64,000 bases of DNA, taken from assembly GCF_000736415.1 (NCBI RefSeq), contig NZ_CP009043.1:806001-870000 (forward strand). Reading direction: 5' to 3'. The notes beneath the pieces were generated by a model. That model saw only the letters and a program-made list of their open reading frames with translations. It was not told the origin of the DNA and did no database searches. Position 1 is the stretch's first letter, and every line of letters begins with the position of its first letter. The position numbers and the translations under genes are program-made. Origin of the DNA: Campylobacter iguaniorum. Its GTDB lineage: Bacteria > Campylobacterota > Campylobacteria > Campylobacterales > Campylobacteraceae. Below, piece after piece: positions 27,773-36,497 of this stretch.

Positions 27773-27791
27773 ACGATAATTTGTATCGTTT
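27721..27791. repeat. Three consecutive stem-loops
   Basis: Three hairpins in a row: TTTGGGT/ACCCAAA (27725-27743), CTTGG-TTCG-CCAAG with a UUCG tetraloop (27754-27767) and AAACGATA/TATCGTTT (27771-27791). The last is followed by a T-rich stretch. They lie at the end of the broken immunity frame, between convergent prophage fragments, and may include a terminator. Confidence 0.6.
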
Positions 27792-27835
27792 CTTTGTTGG
27801 CTCATCTGCAAGATAAAAAGTCTTTTGTGTAAATT

Positions 27836-28171
27836 TTATAATTTAAAAGCCTTTTTAATATCGCTTATAACCTTACTTTTTACATCTCTAGCAAGGGCAG
27901 TTTTAGCCCTTGTAAATCCTCCACTACTCAAATATCTATCCAAAGCATTCTCTAAATATGGCTGAGCTTTAGTGCCTGGATGATTTACCTTCCTTGCGAA
28001 TGCTTTTGTGCCACGCGAACCAGTCCGCCCGCCACCACCCACTAAAGCACCACTTGTGGGGTACCCCGAACTATTCCATGCTAAGGCTTTAGCTTTTTTT
28101 ACTTTGATCATATTGGGCTTTGTGCCATAATGGACAAATTTAGCATAAGGTGCTAGAGTTGTATTTAATTG
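27836..28171 (-). pseudogene. HK97-gp10-like phage head-tail/virion protein, N-terminally truncated
   Basis: The frame is open from 28171 and carries the hallmark LAPYAKFVHYGTKP, then an inserted Gly-rich loop and FARKVNHPGTKAQPYLENALDRYL, the C-terminal half of the HK97 gp10 or Mu gpG-type family. A stop (28172-28174) lies just upstream and the N-terminal half is absent. The first in-frame ATG (28111) would drop the conserved YAxxVHYGT part. Non-functional remnant. Confidence 0.65.
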
Positions 28172-28270
28172 TTAAGAAAAGTTCCTTTTATGTTCCTTTG
28201 GTTTGAATATAAGAAGCCCTCTATTTATTTTTAACAACTAAGCAAAGTGTGATAAAATCAATATTTGATT

Positions 28271-28345
<75 letters not shown>

Positions 28346-28376
28346 ATAGGTGTATAAAATAGCAGAACATTAAAGC

Positions 28377-28451
28377 TGGATGGGGTAAGAGGATTCGAAC
28401 CTCTGAATGACTGGACCAAAACCAGTTGCCTTACCGCTTGGCTATACCCCA
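28377..28451 (-). tRNA. tRNA-Gln (anticodon TTG)
   Basis: A 75-base tRNA with acceptor stem TGGGGTA/TACCCCA and encoded CCA. The anticodon stem ACTGG/CCAGT encloses TTTTGGT, anticodon TTG. Confidence 0.95.
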
Positions 28452-28618
28452 TTGCTAAAATGAGCCGAAATTATATAATTTTTTTTTGGATTTGTCAAGG
28501 GTTTTTTGATGATTTGTAAAATTTATACAAATTATTTATCAAATTTACTTATTTAGAAACTCTTTATATAAATTTAGATAAAATCGCAAGAAATTTTTAA
28601 ACTCAAAGAAGGTGGACA

Positions 28619-29845
28619 ATGCAAAAACAAGATGTTAAAAAAGTAGTTTTGGCCTATAGCGGCGGACTTGATACAAGTATTATTTTAAAATGGCTTCAAG
28701 ATGAGTACAAATGCGAGGTTGTGACTTTCACAGCTGACATCGGTCAAGGCGAAGAGGTCGAGCCAGCTCGTAAAAAAGCTATAAATTTAGGAATTAAACC
28801 AGAAAATATCTTCATCGAAGATTTGCGTGAAGAGTTTGTAAGAGATTTTGTATTTCCTATGTTTAGAGCAAATGCGATTTATGAGGGCGAGTACTTGCTA
28901 GGCACATCTATCGCAAGACCACTGATAGCAAAAAGGCTTGTAGAAATAGCAAAAGCCACTGGTGCAGACTGCGTGAGCCATGGGGCTACAGGTAAGGGAA
29001 ATGACCAAGTGAGATTTGAAATCGGTGCTTACGCTCTAAATCCAAATATAAAAGTCATCGCTCCTTGGAGAGAATGGGATTTAAACTCACGCGAAAAATT
29101 GCTTGCTTACGCTGAGAAAAATGGCATCGATATAAGCAAAAAAAAAGGTAAATCGCCATATTCAATGGACGCAAATTTACTTCACATATCTTATGAAGGT
29201 CTTGTGCTAGAAGATCCAAATCACGCTCCAGAAGATGATATGTGGAGATGGAGTGTAAGCCCTAAAAACGCTCCAGATGAGAGCGAAATAATCGAAATCG
29301 AGTACAAAAACGGTGATCCAGTCGCACTAAATGGCAAAAAATTAAGCCCAGCTGAAATGCTAACTGAGTTAAATCGCCTTGGTGCAAAACACGGCATAGG
29401 TCGTCTTGATATAGTAGAAAACCGCTACGTCGGTATGAAGAGCCGTGGCTGCTACGAAACTCCAGGCGGCACAATCATGCTAAAAGCCCACAGAGCCATC
29501 GAGAGCATTACTCTTGATAGAGAAGCAGCTCACTTAAAGGACGAGCTAATGCCAAAATATGCTAGTTTAGTTTATAATGGATATTGGTTCTCTCCGGAGC
29601 GCAAAATGCTTCAAGCCGCAATCGATGAGAGCCAAAAACACGTAAATGGCACAGTAAGAGTCGAGCTATACAAAGGCAATGTCATCATCATCGGCAGAGA
29701 TAGCAAAACAGATAATCTCTTCAACGAAGCTTACTGCACATTTGAAGAAGACAGCGTGTATGATCAAAAAGACGCAAACGGCTTTATTAAGCTAAATGCC
29801 CTTAGATTCATCATTGCTGGCAAAAACGGTAGAACAAATAACTAA
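28619..29845 (+). CDS. argG: Argininosuccinate synthase
   Basis: A 408-residue ATP-dependent ligase joining citrulline and aspartate in arginine synthesis. The P-loop-like [17 protein letters not shown] (about residues 10-26), [17 protein letters not shown] and [17 protein letters not shown] are all diagnostic. Transcribed alone behind an AAGGTGG ribosome site and followed by a hairpin terminator. Confidence 0.96.
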   Translation: MQKQDVKKVVLAYSGGLDTSIILKWLQDEYKCEVVTFTADIGQGEEVEPARKKAINLGIKPENIFIEDLREEFVRDFVFPMFRANAIYEGEYLLGTSIARPLIAKRLVEIAKATGADCVSHGATGKGNDQVRFEIGAYALNPNIKVIAPWREWDLNSREKLLAYAEKNGIDISKKKGKSPYSMDANLLHISYEGLVLEDPNHAPEDDMWRWSVSPKNAPDESEIIEIEYKNGDPVALNGKKLSPAEMLTELNRLGAKHGIGRLDIVENRYVGMKSRGCYETPGGTIMLKAHRAIESITLDREAAHLKDELMPKYASLVYNGYWFSPERKMLQAAIDESQKHVNGTVRVELYKGNVIIIGRDSKTDNLFNEAYCTFEEDSVYDQKDANGFIKLNALRFIIAGKNGRTNN

Positions 29846-29855
29846 ATTTATATAG

Positions 29856-29890
29856 TCCAAATTTGGCTTTAATGCTAAATTTGGGCTTTA
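29856..29890 (+). terminator. Terminator of argG
   Basis: An 11-bp stem with one G-U pair (CCAAATTTGGC at 29857-29867 with GCTAAATTTGG at 29874-29884) and a 6-base loop, followed by CTTTAAATTT. Confidence 0.65.
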
Positions 29891-29915
29891 AATTTATCCA
29901 AATTTAAAGAAACTC

Positions 29916-30977
29916 ATGAAATACAAACTTGACTGCAAAGACAGCTTTGAAAGCTCATTTTTATTTTGGCTTACAAGATTTGTCAAATACAAGCTAAACT
30001 CATTATCAAACAAAGAGCTAAAAGACGGCGCAGCCTTAGCTAGCGTGAATTTTGCCCTTACAAAAGGCGTGAGCAACATTGATGAGCTTGACGGACTTGT
30101 CAAAAAGGCTAGAAACGCAGGGCTTACTGGTATTAACACGTATTTTAATCCACTTAAAAAAGTTTTTGAAGTTTTGAAATTTTACGAGCTTGAGAGCTTG
30201 ACGCAGATAGATGAAGAGCTTATCAGCGAAGTTCTAGCTAGCACGACTGGAAATCTCAGCGACGCAAGCAAAAAAAATTACCGCATAGCTGTGATAAATT
30301 TTTTTGAGTTTGTCGAAAAACAAAATGAAGAAGACGGCAAGGCTCATCTTTTTGAAATCGAGCTAAAAAACTGGGGTGGCGTGAGTGGTGCTAGGGGTCA
30401 AAAATTGCCTGAGTTTATGAGCGAAGATGAGGTTAAGCAGTTTTTAAAAGCTATAGAAGAAGCCGATTTCAAACAAAACTCAAACCGCAACAAATTAATC
30501 GTCAAAATCATCATTTTTACAGGCATTAGAGTCAGCGAAGCGCTAAATTTAAAAAGAAAAGATTTGAGCGAAGATGGTGATTTGTTTATCATCAGGATTC
30601 GTGGCAAAGGCAACAAATACCGTGTCGTGATGATAAAAAAACATCTCATCGAAGAGCATTTGCAAAACATCGCGATAAACTATATCAATCAAGATGGATA
30701 TCTTTTTGTTAATCACAAAGGCACAAAACTCACTCAAGCCTACATAAGCCGCATTGTGGAGCAGATTTTGTTTAAAGCTGGAATTCGCAAAGAAAAAAAC
30801 GGCGCTCACATGCTCCGCCATACGTTTGCTACTATGCTTTACAAAAAGCAAAAAGACCTAGTCTTAGTCCAAGAAGCTCTTGGTCACGCTAGTCTAAATA
30901 CAAGCAGGATTTATACTCATTTTGATAGTGAAAAGCTAAAACTCGCTGCCAAAGTCGCCGAAGATCTGAGCGAGTAA
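29916..30977 (+). CDS. xerH: Tyrosine recombinase XerH
   Basis: A 353-residue tyrosine recombinase. Catalytic residues are R205 (FTGIRVSEAL), the beta-hairpin lysine in GKGNKYRVV, H298 and R301 (HMLRHTFATML), H324 (LGHASLNTS) and the nucleophile Y333. The N-terminal part is the longer SAM-like/core-binding half seen in the single-chain Xer proteins of epsilonproteobacteria, which resolve chromosome dimers at difH without a second recombinase. It is intact and sits among core genes, not in the prophage remnant. Confidence 0.88.
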   Translation: MKYKLDCKDSFESSFLFWLTRFVKYKLNSLSNKELKDGAALASVNFALTKGVSNIDELDGLVKKARNAGLTGINTYFNPLKKVFEVLKFYELESLTQIDEELISEVLASTTGNLSDASKKNYRIAVINFFEFVEKQNEEDGKAHLFEIELKNWGGVSGARGQKLPEFMSEDEVKQFLKAIEEADFKQNSNRNKLIVKIIIFTGIRVSEALNLKRKDLSEDGDLFIIRIRGKGNKYRVVMIKKHLIEEHLQNIAINYINQDGYLFVNHKGTKLTQAYISRIVEQILFKAGIRKEKNGAHMLRHTFATMLYKKQKDLVLVQEALGHASLNTSRIYTHFDSEKLKLAAKVAEDLSE

Positions 30978-31092
30978 TTAAATTTGGTATTTATAAATTT
31001 ATAAAATAAAATTATCTCTAAAATTTATCTTTTATCCTTATAAAAGCCAAATTTAAGTATAATCCAAGCCGTTAAATTTAAAAAGGCTCAAC

Positions 31093-32277
31093 TTGTTTTG
31101 TGATACCAAACTTTTTTACACTTGCGCAGCGCTTATAGCAATCGGTATTATATTTTCTTTGTCGTTGCCGGCATTTACTGTGCTGTATTTTGACTACCAA
31201 AGTTATCATTTTTTTATAAGACAATTCATTATAGGAATGGCTGGAGTTCTTATCATTTGGGCTATATCTAGGCTAGATCCAAATCGCCAGATTTTAGGCT
31301 CTCTTACGACATTTGAAGTGCTTGGATTTGGACTGTTTTTTAGCTCATTTATACTTATGATTGTGATGCAATTTTTGCCTGCTTCCATAGTGCCAGTAAC
31401 TGGTGGTGCTAAGCGTTGGATCAGGCTTGGTGGTATTTCTTTATCGCCTGTTGAGTTTTTTAAGATCGGTTTCGTGTTTTTCCTAGCGTGGAGCTTTTCA
31501 AGGAAAATAGATAGTAATAAAAAGAGGCTAAAAGATGAGTTTAAGATACTTTTTCCGTATTTTATACTTTTTGGTATGGCTGTTTTTCTTATTGCTATTT
31601 TACAAAAAGACCTTGGACAAGTAGTTGTTTTAACCCTCGTGCTTATGATACTTGCGACATTTGCTGGTACTAGCAAGAAATTTTTTGGAATTATTGGAGT
31701 AGCTGGTATGGTTTTGGTTGTCCTTGCTATCATATCTCAGCCGCACAGAATCAGGCGTTTTCAGTCTTGGTGGGTGACAAACCAAGACTTCTTTTTATCC
31801 ATACTTCCAGCCAATATGGCTGAGTTTATGAGAGTGAGCGACGCTGAAGAGCCATATCAGATAACCCACTCACTAAATGCCATTTATCATGGTGGATTTT
31901 TTGGGGTAGGGCTTGGAAATGGTACATTTAAGCTTGGATTTTTGAGTGAGGTTCATACGGATTTCGTGCTTGCTGGCATAGCTGAAGAGGTTGGATTTGT
32001 GGGGATTTTTGTCATTACTATGCTTATGCTAAGTGTGATATATAGAATACTTAAAATCTCTGCAAGGAGTGAAAATAAAGTTTATCATCTATTTTCTTTA
32101 GGAATCGGCGCTATCGTGACTTTGGCGTTTTTGATGAACTCTTATGGCATCACTTCTATCACGCCTATTAAAGGTATCGCGGTGCCATTTTTAAGCTATG
32201 GTGGTAGCTCGATTTTAGCTCTTTGTATAGGCATCGGTATGGTTTTAATGATAAGCAAAAAGGCGGATTTATCATGA
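31093..32277 (+). CDS. ftsW: FtsW/RodA/SpoVE family peptidoglycan glycosyltransferase
   Basis: A 394-residue protein with about ten membrane helices, polymerising lipid II at the septum. Family motifs are GGAKRWIRLGGISLSPVEFFKIG, LQKDLGQVVVL, and near the C-terminus PFLSYGGSSILAL. FtsW rather than RodA is inferred from coupling to murG (overlap ATGA at 32274). The start is a TTG with AAAAAGG 6 bases upstream. Confidence 0.88.
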   Translation: MFCDTKLFYTCAALIAIGIIFSLSLPAFTVLYFDYQSYHFFIRQFIIGMAGVLIIWAISRLDPNRQILGSLTTFEVLGFGLFFSSFILMIVMQFLPASIVPVTGGAKRWIRLGGISLSPVEFFKIGFVFFLAWSFSRKIDSNKKRLKDEFKILFPYFILFGMAVFLIAILQKDLGQVVVLTLVLMILATFAGTSKKFFGIIGVAGMVLVVLAIISQPHRIRRFQSWWVTNQDFFLSILPANMAEFMRVSDAEEPYQITHSLNAIYHGGFFGVGLGNGTFKLGFLSEVHTDFVLAGIAEEVGFVGIFVITMLMLSVIYRILKISARSENKVYHLFSLGIGAIVTLAFLMNSYGITSITPIKGIAVPFLSYGGSSILALCIGIGMVLMISKKADLS

Positions 32278-33275
32278 TAGTAGTAAGTGGTGGTGGCACT
32301 GGCGGTCATTTGGCGATCGCAAAAACTCTTGCAAAAGAGCTAAAAGATAGAGGCTTAGAAGTCGTTTTTATCGGATCTAGTGGCGGTCAAGATAAGATGT
32401 GGTTTGAGCATGATGAGGGCTTCAGGTTTAAGTATTTTTTACCAAGTAGCGGCGTGGTAAATAAAAGCGGATTTCAAAAACTCTCATCACTTATAAATAT
32501 CATCAAATTAGCATTTGCTTGCAAGAGAGTATTTAAAAAACATGGCGTTCAAAAGGTCATAAGTGTGGGTGGCTACAGCTCAGCTCCAGCTTCAATAGCT
32601 GCTATTTTGTTTGGTAAAAAACTTTACATCCACGAGCAAAATGCAGTGTGCGGAAGGCTAAATTTGCTTCTCAAACCATTTTGTACTAAATTTTTTAGCT
32701 CATATAGTAAAAATCCATATAGTTATCCAGTGAGCGATAAGTTTTTTGACAGTGCTAGAATCAGGCAAAATCTAAAAACTATACTATTTTTAGGTGGTTC
32801 GCAAGGTGCTAGTTTTATAAACTCTTTAGCTCTAAATTTAGCTCCAAATTTAGATAAAAATGGCATAAAAATCATTCATCAATGTGGAAAAAAAGAGCTA
32901 GAGAGCGTGAAAGAAAGCTACGAAAAACTAGGCATAAACGCCACTATTTTTGACTTTAGCAAAGATATACAAAACTATATGCAAGAAGCTGATCTTGCTA
33001 TTAGCAGATCTGGAGCTAGTAGTTTGTGGGAGCTTTGTGCGAACTCTTTGCCAGCTATTTTTATCCCATATCCATACGCTGCGAAAAATCATCAGTATTT
33101 CAATGCCAAGTTTTTAGAAGAGCTTGGACTGGCTCAAATTTATAAGCAAGGCGAGATAAATACTCAAGATTTTATGCAAAATTTGCTAAATTTAGATCTT
33201 GAAAAAATGTCTAGAGGGCTTGAAAAAACTATTTTAAAAGACGGCTCTAAGAAAATAATAGATGAAATTCTCTAA
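32274..33275 (+). CDS. murG: UDP-GlcNAc:lipid I GlcNAc transferase
   Basis: About 333 residues, GT28 family. It adds GlcNAc to lipid I on the cytoplasmic side, making lipid II for the FtsW encoded immediately upstream. The donor-site loops VSGGGTGGH near the N-terminus and LGGSQGASFIN in the C-terminal half are present, as is SRSGASSLWELCANSLPAIFIPYPYA. The start is the ATG at 32274; the longer upstream frame lies inside ftsW. Confidence 0.93.
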   Translation: MIVVSGGGTGGHLAIAKTLAKELKDRGLEVVFIGSSGGQDKMWFEHDEGFRFKYFLPSSGVVNKSGFQKLSSLINIIKLAFACKRVFKKHGVQKVISVGGYSSAPASIAAILFGKKLYIHEQNAVCGRLNLLLKPFCTKFFSSYSKNPYSYPVSDKFFDSARIRQNLKTILFLGGSQGASFINSLALNLAPNLDKNGIKIIHQCGKKELESVKESYEKLGINATIFDFSKDIQNYMQEADLAISRSGASSLWELCANSLPAIFIPYPYAAKNHQYFNAKFLEELGLAQIYKQGEINTQDFMQNLLNLDLEKMSRGLEKTILKDGSKKIIDEIL

Positions 33276-33356
33276 AAATGTAGATATAATTGCTTCTTTT
33301 TAAGAATTTATGGCAAAATATTGTTTAAATTACTTGAATAATGTTTAAAAATAATG

Positions 33357-33362
33357 TAGAAT
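33357..33362 (+). promoter_or_regulatory. -10 element of the second HU gene
   Basis: TAGAAT with TG directly upstream, 34 bases before the ATG at 33397. Confidence 0.35.
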
Positions 33363-33396
33363 ACGAATTGTAAAATTTTTAAGTAAAGGATTTAAA

Positions 33397-33708
33397 ATGA
33401 CAAAAACAGAATTTGTAAGCCTAGTAGCTTCTAAAGCTGGTCTAACTAAAAAAGATACTGAACTTGCACTTGATGGATTTCTTGAGAGTATAAGTGAAGT
33501 TCTAACAAAAGGCGATAGCGTAACTTTTGTTGGTTTTGGTACATTTGGTGTAACTGAAAGAGCTGCTAGAACAGCTAAAGTTCCAAGCACAGGCAAAGAA
33601 ATAAAAGTTCCAGCTAAAAAAGCTGTTAAATTTAAAGTAGGCAAAAACCTAAAAGATGCTGTAGCTAAAATCGGTTGTGGCACTTCTAAATGCGCTAAAA
33701 AGAAATAA
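33397..33708 (+). CDS. HU-family nucleoid DNA-binding protein (second copy)
   Basis: A 103-residue HU protein, similar to the one at 25239: SLVASKAGLTKKDTELALD, VTFVGFGTFGVTERAARTAKVPSTGKEI and VKFKVGKNLKDAVAK. The tail CGTSKCAKKK repeats the Cys-x4-Cys-Ala-Lys-Lys layout. Two HU genes in 8 kb may form homo- or heterodimers with different affinity. It has its own promoter and is followed by a hairpin. Confidence 0.92.
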   Translation: MTKTEFVSLVASKAGLTKKDTELALDGFLESISEVLTKGDSVTFVGFGTFGVTERAARTAKVPSTGKEIKVPAKKAVKFKVGKNLKDAVAKIGCGTSKCAKKK

Positions 33709-33719
33709 TTTAATTCTTA

Positions 33720-33741
33720 TTCCCTTCTTAAATGAAGGGAA
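33720..33741 (+). terminator. Hairpin after the second HU gene
   Basis: A perfect 8-bp stem (TTCCCTTC with GAAGGGAA) and a 6-base loop. There is no T-run, so terminator function is probable rather than certain. Confidence 0.6.
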
Positions 33742-33827
33742 AATACAAAATCAAAAAATCAATTTTAAATACCCAAATTTATTACCATAAAATGCTAAAT
33801 TCAGCCAAATTTGGCTATTATTATAAC

Positions 33828-34073
33828 ATGAGAATAGATAAATTTTTAAACACCGTAAATATAACAAAAAGAAGAGCAGTAAGCGAAGATATGTGCAAAA
33901 GTGGGGTTGTAAGCATAAACTCTACTGTCGCAAAACCTAGCAAAGAGGTCAAAATAGGCGATATAATCACTATCAAATTTATATCAAAAGAAGTTAGCTA
34001 TGAAGTTCTTGAGCTTCCTGTGCTTAAAACTATCCCAAAAAGTGAGCAGGGTATTTATGTCAGAGCGATTTGA
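33828..34073 (+). CDS. S4-domain RNA-binding protein (HslR/RqcP-like)
   Basis: An 81-residue S4 domain protein, MRIDKFLNTVNITKRRAVSEDMCKSGVVSIN, then KPSKEVKIGDIITI. Single-domain S4 proteins bind stalled 50S subunits or rRNA (HslR/RqcP). The ATG at 33828 is chosen because S4 homology begins there; the longer frame upstream (from 33732) reads through the HU terminator. No clear ribosome site precedes it. It overlaps the start of tsaE. Confidence 0.85.
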   Translation: MRIDKFLNTVNITKRRAVSEDMCKSGVVSINSTVAKPSKEVKIGDIITIKFISKEVSYEVLELPVLKTIPKSEQGIYVRAI

Positions 34074-34458
34074 ACTAGAGCTATCGCAGCTAAATTTGCT
34101 TGTAGAGAGATTGCCTAAATCTGGCGTGATAATCTTGCAAGGTGACTTAGCAAGTGGAAAAACCACGCTTACAAAAGCCATAGTAAAAAGCCACGGAATG
34201 AATGAAAATGTTACTTCGCCGACTTTTAGTGTGATGCAAAACTATGGAGATATATATCATTATGATATTTATCAAGATGGCTTTGAAGGGCTGAAAAAAA
34301 ATGGCTTGTTTGAAAATCTCTTTGAAGACGGGCTTCATATCGTAGAATGGGGCGATGATGAGCTTATTAAAATGCTTAAAAAATACAGCATTCCTACTTG
34401 CATGATCAAGATAACAAATGCTACAAATAAACGAATTTATGAGGTGAGTTTTGCATAA
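34057..34458 (+). CDS. tsaE: tRNA t6A biosynthesis ATPase TsaE
   Basis: About 133 residues. Walker A is [12 protein letters not shown] (about residues 29-40), the family's switch [11 protein letters not shown] follows, then YHYDIYQ and VEWGDD. TsaE supports TsaB/TsaD in making the t6A37 modification on ANN-decoding tRNAs. Start at ATG 34057 behind an AGGG site; it overlaps both neighbours. Confidence 0.92.
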   Translation: MSERFELELSQLNLLVERLPKSGVIILQGDLASGKTTLTKAIVKSHGMNENVTSPTFSVMQNYGDIYHYDIYQDGFEGLKKNGLFENLFEDGLHIVEWGDDELIKMLKKYSIPTCMIKITNATNKRIYEVSFA

Positions 34459-35179
34459 ATTAGAAGTTAAAAACCTAGAAAAAATCATAAAAAAAACAAA
34501 GATTATAAATGATATTTCGCTAAATGTGAAAAGTGGCGAGGTCGTCGGTCTACTTGGGCCAAATGGAGCTGGAAAAACCACGACATTTTATATGATTTGT
34601 GGGCTTATATCTGCGACAAATGGAAAGATATTTTTAGATGAACAAGATATATCTAACATGCCACTTCACAAAAGAGCACGCCAAGGCATCGGATATTTGC
34701 CACAAGAAAGTAGCGTTTTTAAAGACCTTAGTGTAGAAGAAAATTTAAGCCTAGCTGCTGAGATATTTTATAGCGACCAAAAAGATATAGACCAAAAAGT
34801 CAATGAAATGCTAAATTTGCTAAACATCGAGCCGATTCGAAGTCGCCTTGGACTTAGCCTAAGTGGTGGAGAAAGAAGGAGATGTGAGATAGCAAGAAGC
34901 CTTGTGATAAAGCCTAAATTTCTACTTCTTGATGAGCCGTTTGCTGGAGTAGATCCAATAGCAGTGGCTGATATACAAAGCATTATAAACGACCTTAAAA
35001 ACCTAAATATCGGCGTTTTGATAACAGATCACAATGTCAGAGAAACCCTAGCTATATGCGACCGAGCCTATGTCATCAAAAACGGAAGCTTGCTTGCTAG
35101 CGGAAGCGCTAATGAAGTAGCAAATAACAAGCTTGTTAGGACGCATTATCTTGGAGAGGAGTTTAAACTCCTAGACTGA
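34451..35179 (+). CDS. lptB: LPS-export ABC transporter ATP-binding protein LptB
   Basis: A 242-residue ABC ATPase. Walker A is GPNGAGKTT (about 36-44), Q-loop [10 protein letters not shown], signature [15 protein letters not shown], Walker [14 protein letters not shown]-loop [10 protein letters not shown]. The DHNVRETL and [15 protein letters not shown] stretches are specific for LptB. It powers LptF/LptG (permease at 5123). Start is a TTG behind GAGGTG. The pairing lptB-rpoN is widely conserved. Confidence 0.95.
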   Translation: MHKLEVKNLEKIIKKTKIINDISLNVKSGEVVGLLGPNGAGKTTTFYMICGLISATNGKIFLDEQDISNMPLHKRARQGIGYLPQESSVFKDLSVEENLSLAAEIFYSDQKDIDQKVNEMLNLLNIEPIRSRLGLSLSGGERRRCEIARSLVIKPKFLLLDEPFAGVDPIAVADIQSIINDLKNLNIGVLITDHNVRETLAICDRAYVIKNGSLLASGSANEVANNKLVRTHYLGEEFKLLD

Positions 35180-36417
35180 TGAAACTAGCTCAAAAAGTAA
35201 CCCAAAAAGCTAAACTAAATCAGACATTACGTAGCTGGCTTCCTATATTGCAAGCCAGTAGTGATGAGCTTAAAGATACTTTAGAGCCATTTATCAAAGA
35301 CAATCCATTTGCTAAAATCGAAATAGACAAACCTCACCATTCAAAAAACTTTTATAATGAGTTTTATAGCAACCACGTAAGCGACAGAATCGAGCAAATG
35401 AGCGTTTATGAGTGTAGCTTATACGAAAAACTCTATTCTCAAATAGACAAACCACTTTTTCCAACTCAAAAATCAAAAGATATAGCAAATGCCATTATAG
35501 AGTGCATAAATAGCGAAGGTTATTTTGAGTATAATGATGAAATTTTAGCCAAATTTGATGCTAAAGATGTGGAAAAAATAAGAAAAAGATTTGCTTATCT
35601 TGAGCCAATTGGCGTGGGGGCAAAGGATTATAAAGAGAGTTTTTTATTCCAGCTTGATGAGCTTTGTGATGATGATGAAATTTATACTTTAGCAAAAGAT
35701 ATGATAAATGATTTTGAAAATTTATCAAAATATACAAAGCAAAAAAACTACGAAAACGCACTTAAAATAATTAAAAAATTCAAAAATCCACCAGCTGTGG
35801 AATACCTAGAAGATGAAGCTCAAGTTACGCCTGATATTTACGTTTTCACCACAGATGAGGGCGTGGAAGTCAAGGTGAATGATGAGTTTTACCCAGAAAT
35901 CCTCATTGATACTGAGGGCATTGATGAAAAATGCGAGTTTGTCAGCTCTAGGATCAAAGAAGCTCGCGATCTCATAGACGCTCTTGAGATGAGAAAGGCC
36001 ACGCTTTACAAAATCGGGCTTATGATAATCGAGTATCAGTATGATTATTTTTTGGGTGGAGATATCAAGCCAATGAAACTCAAAGACATAGCAGGAGATC
36101 TTGGCAGAAATCCTTCTACCATAAGCAGAGCCATACAAAATAAATTTCTTAGCTGTTCGCGTGGAATTGTCGCACTCAAAAACTTCTTTGCAGCAGCAGC
36201 CAGTGAAGATATCTCAAACGCAGCCATAAAGGATTTTGTAAAAAACCTAATCAAACAAGAAAACCACCAAAAACCACTCAGCGATGAGGCGATACTTGCT
36301 TGCATAGAAAAAGATTTTGGCATAAAAATCGTCAGAAGAACTATCACAAAATACAGAAAAGCACTAAATATCGGAAGTTCAAGCCAAAGAAAAAAGATAT
36401 ACGCTATAAATTCGTAA
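35179..36417 (+). CDS. rpoN: RNA polymerase sigma-54 factor
   Basis: A 412-residue sigma-54. The N-terminal activator-interacting region is LAQKVTQKAKLNQTLRSWLPILQAS. The core-binding middle and an HTH region (MKLKDIAGDLGRNPSTISRAIQNKF) follow. The C-terminal RpoN box VRRTITKYRKALNI recognises the -24 element. In Campylobacter it drives hook and other mid-class flagellar genes. Start overlaps the lptB stop (TGATG). Confidence 0.95.
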   Translation: MKLAQKVTQKAKLNQTLRSWLPILQASSDELKDTLEPFIKDNPFAKIEIDKPHHSKNFYNEFYSNHVSDRIEQMSVYECSLYEKLYSQIDKPLFPTQKSKDIANAIIECINSEGYFEYNDEILAKFDAKDVEKIRKRFAYLEPIGVGAKDYKESFLFQLDELCDDDEIYTLAKDMINDFENLSKYTKQKNYENALKIIKKFKNPPAVEYLEDEAQVTPDIYVFTTDEGVEVKVNDEFYPEILIDTEGIDEKCEFVSSRIKEARDLIDALEMRKATLYKIGLMIIEYQYDYFLGGDIKPMKLKDIAGDLGRNPSTISRAIQNKFLSCSRGIVALKNFFAAAASEDISNAAIKDFVKNLIKQENHQKPLSDEAILACIEKDFGIKIVRRTITKYRKALNIGSSSQRKKIYAINS

Positions 36418-36497
36418 GTTTTATTTGGATTGTTTTTATACAATTACTCTTTATTTTAAATGTTTTTTTGATAAAATAATTATAAAAAGGATGAATT

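Larger units (their letters stand above)
25706..28270. mobile_element. Decayed Mu-like prophage remnant between tRNA-Leu and tRNA-fMet
   Basis: About 2.5 kb lying between two tRNA genes and holding only short, truncated or frameshifted frames. These include a HicB antitoxin, a broken HicA, two small membrane proteins, a MuF-type head-protein fragment with a toxin-like tail, a broken putative immunity frame and a truncated HK97-gp10-like protein. No integrase, transposase or lysis gene remains. The first 230 bases after tRNA-Leu are very AT-rich with a small hairpin (GGGAAA/TTTCCC, 25755-25771) and no gene. Prophage origin is inferred from the two head-protein fragments. Confidence 0.7.

Noticed and set aside
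29916-30977. XerH as the integrase of the prophage remnant
   Set aside because: It is 1.7 kb outside the remnant, separated by argG and two tRNAs, and has the length and motifs of the housekeeping Xer recombinase; it is also undamaged.
32223-32273. Longer start for murG at 32223
   Set aside because: The extra 17 residues come from the end of ftsW in another frame; the family begins at the ATG 32274, which has a proper overlap with the ftsW stop.
33732-33827. Longer N-terminus of the S4 protein
   Set aside because: It would translate the arm of the HU terminator hairpin, and S4 homology begins exactly at the ATG 33828.
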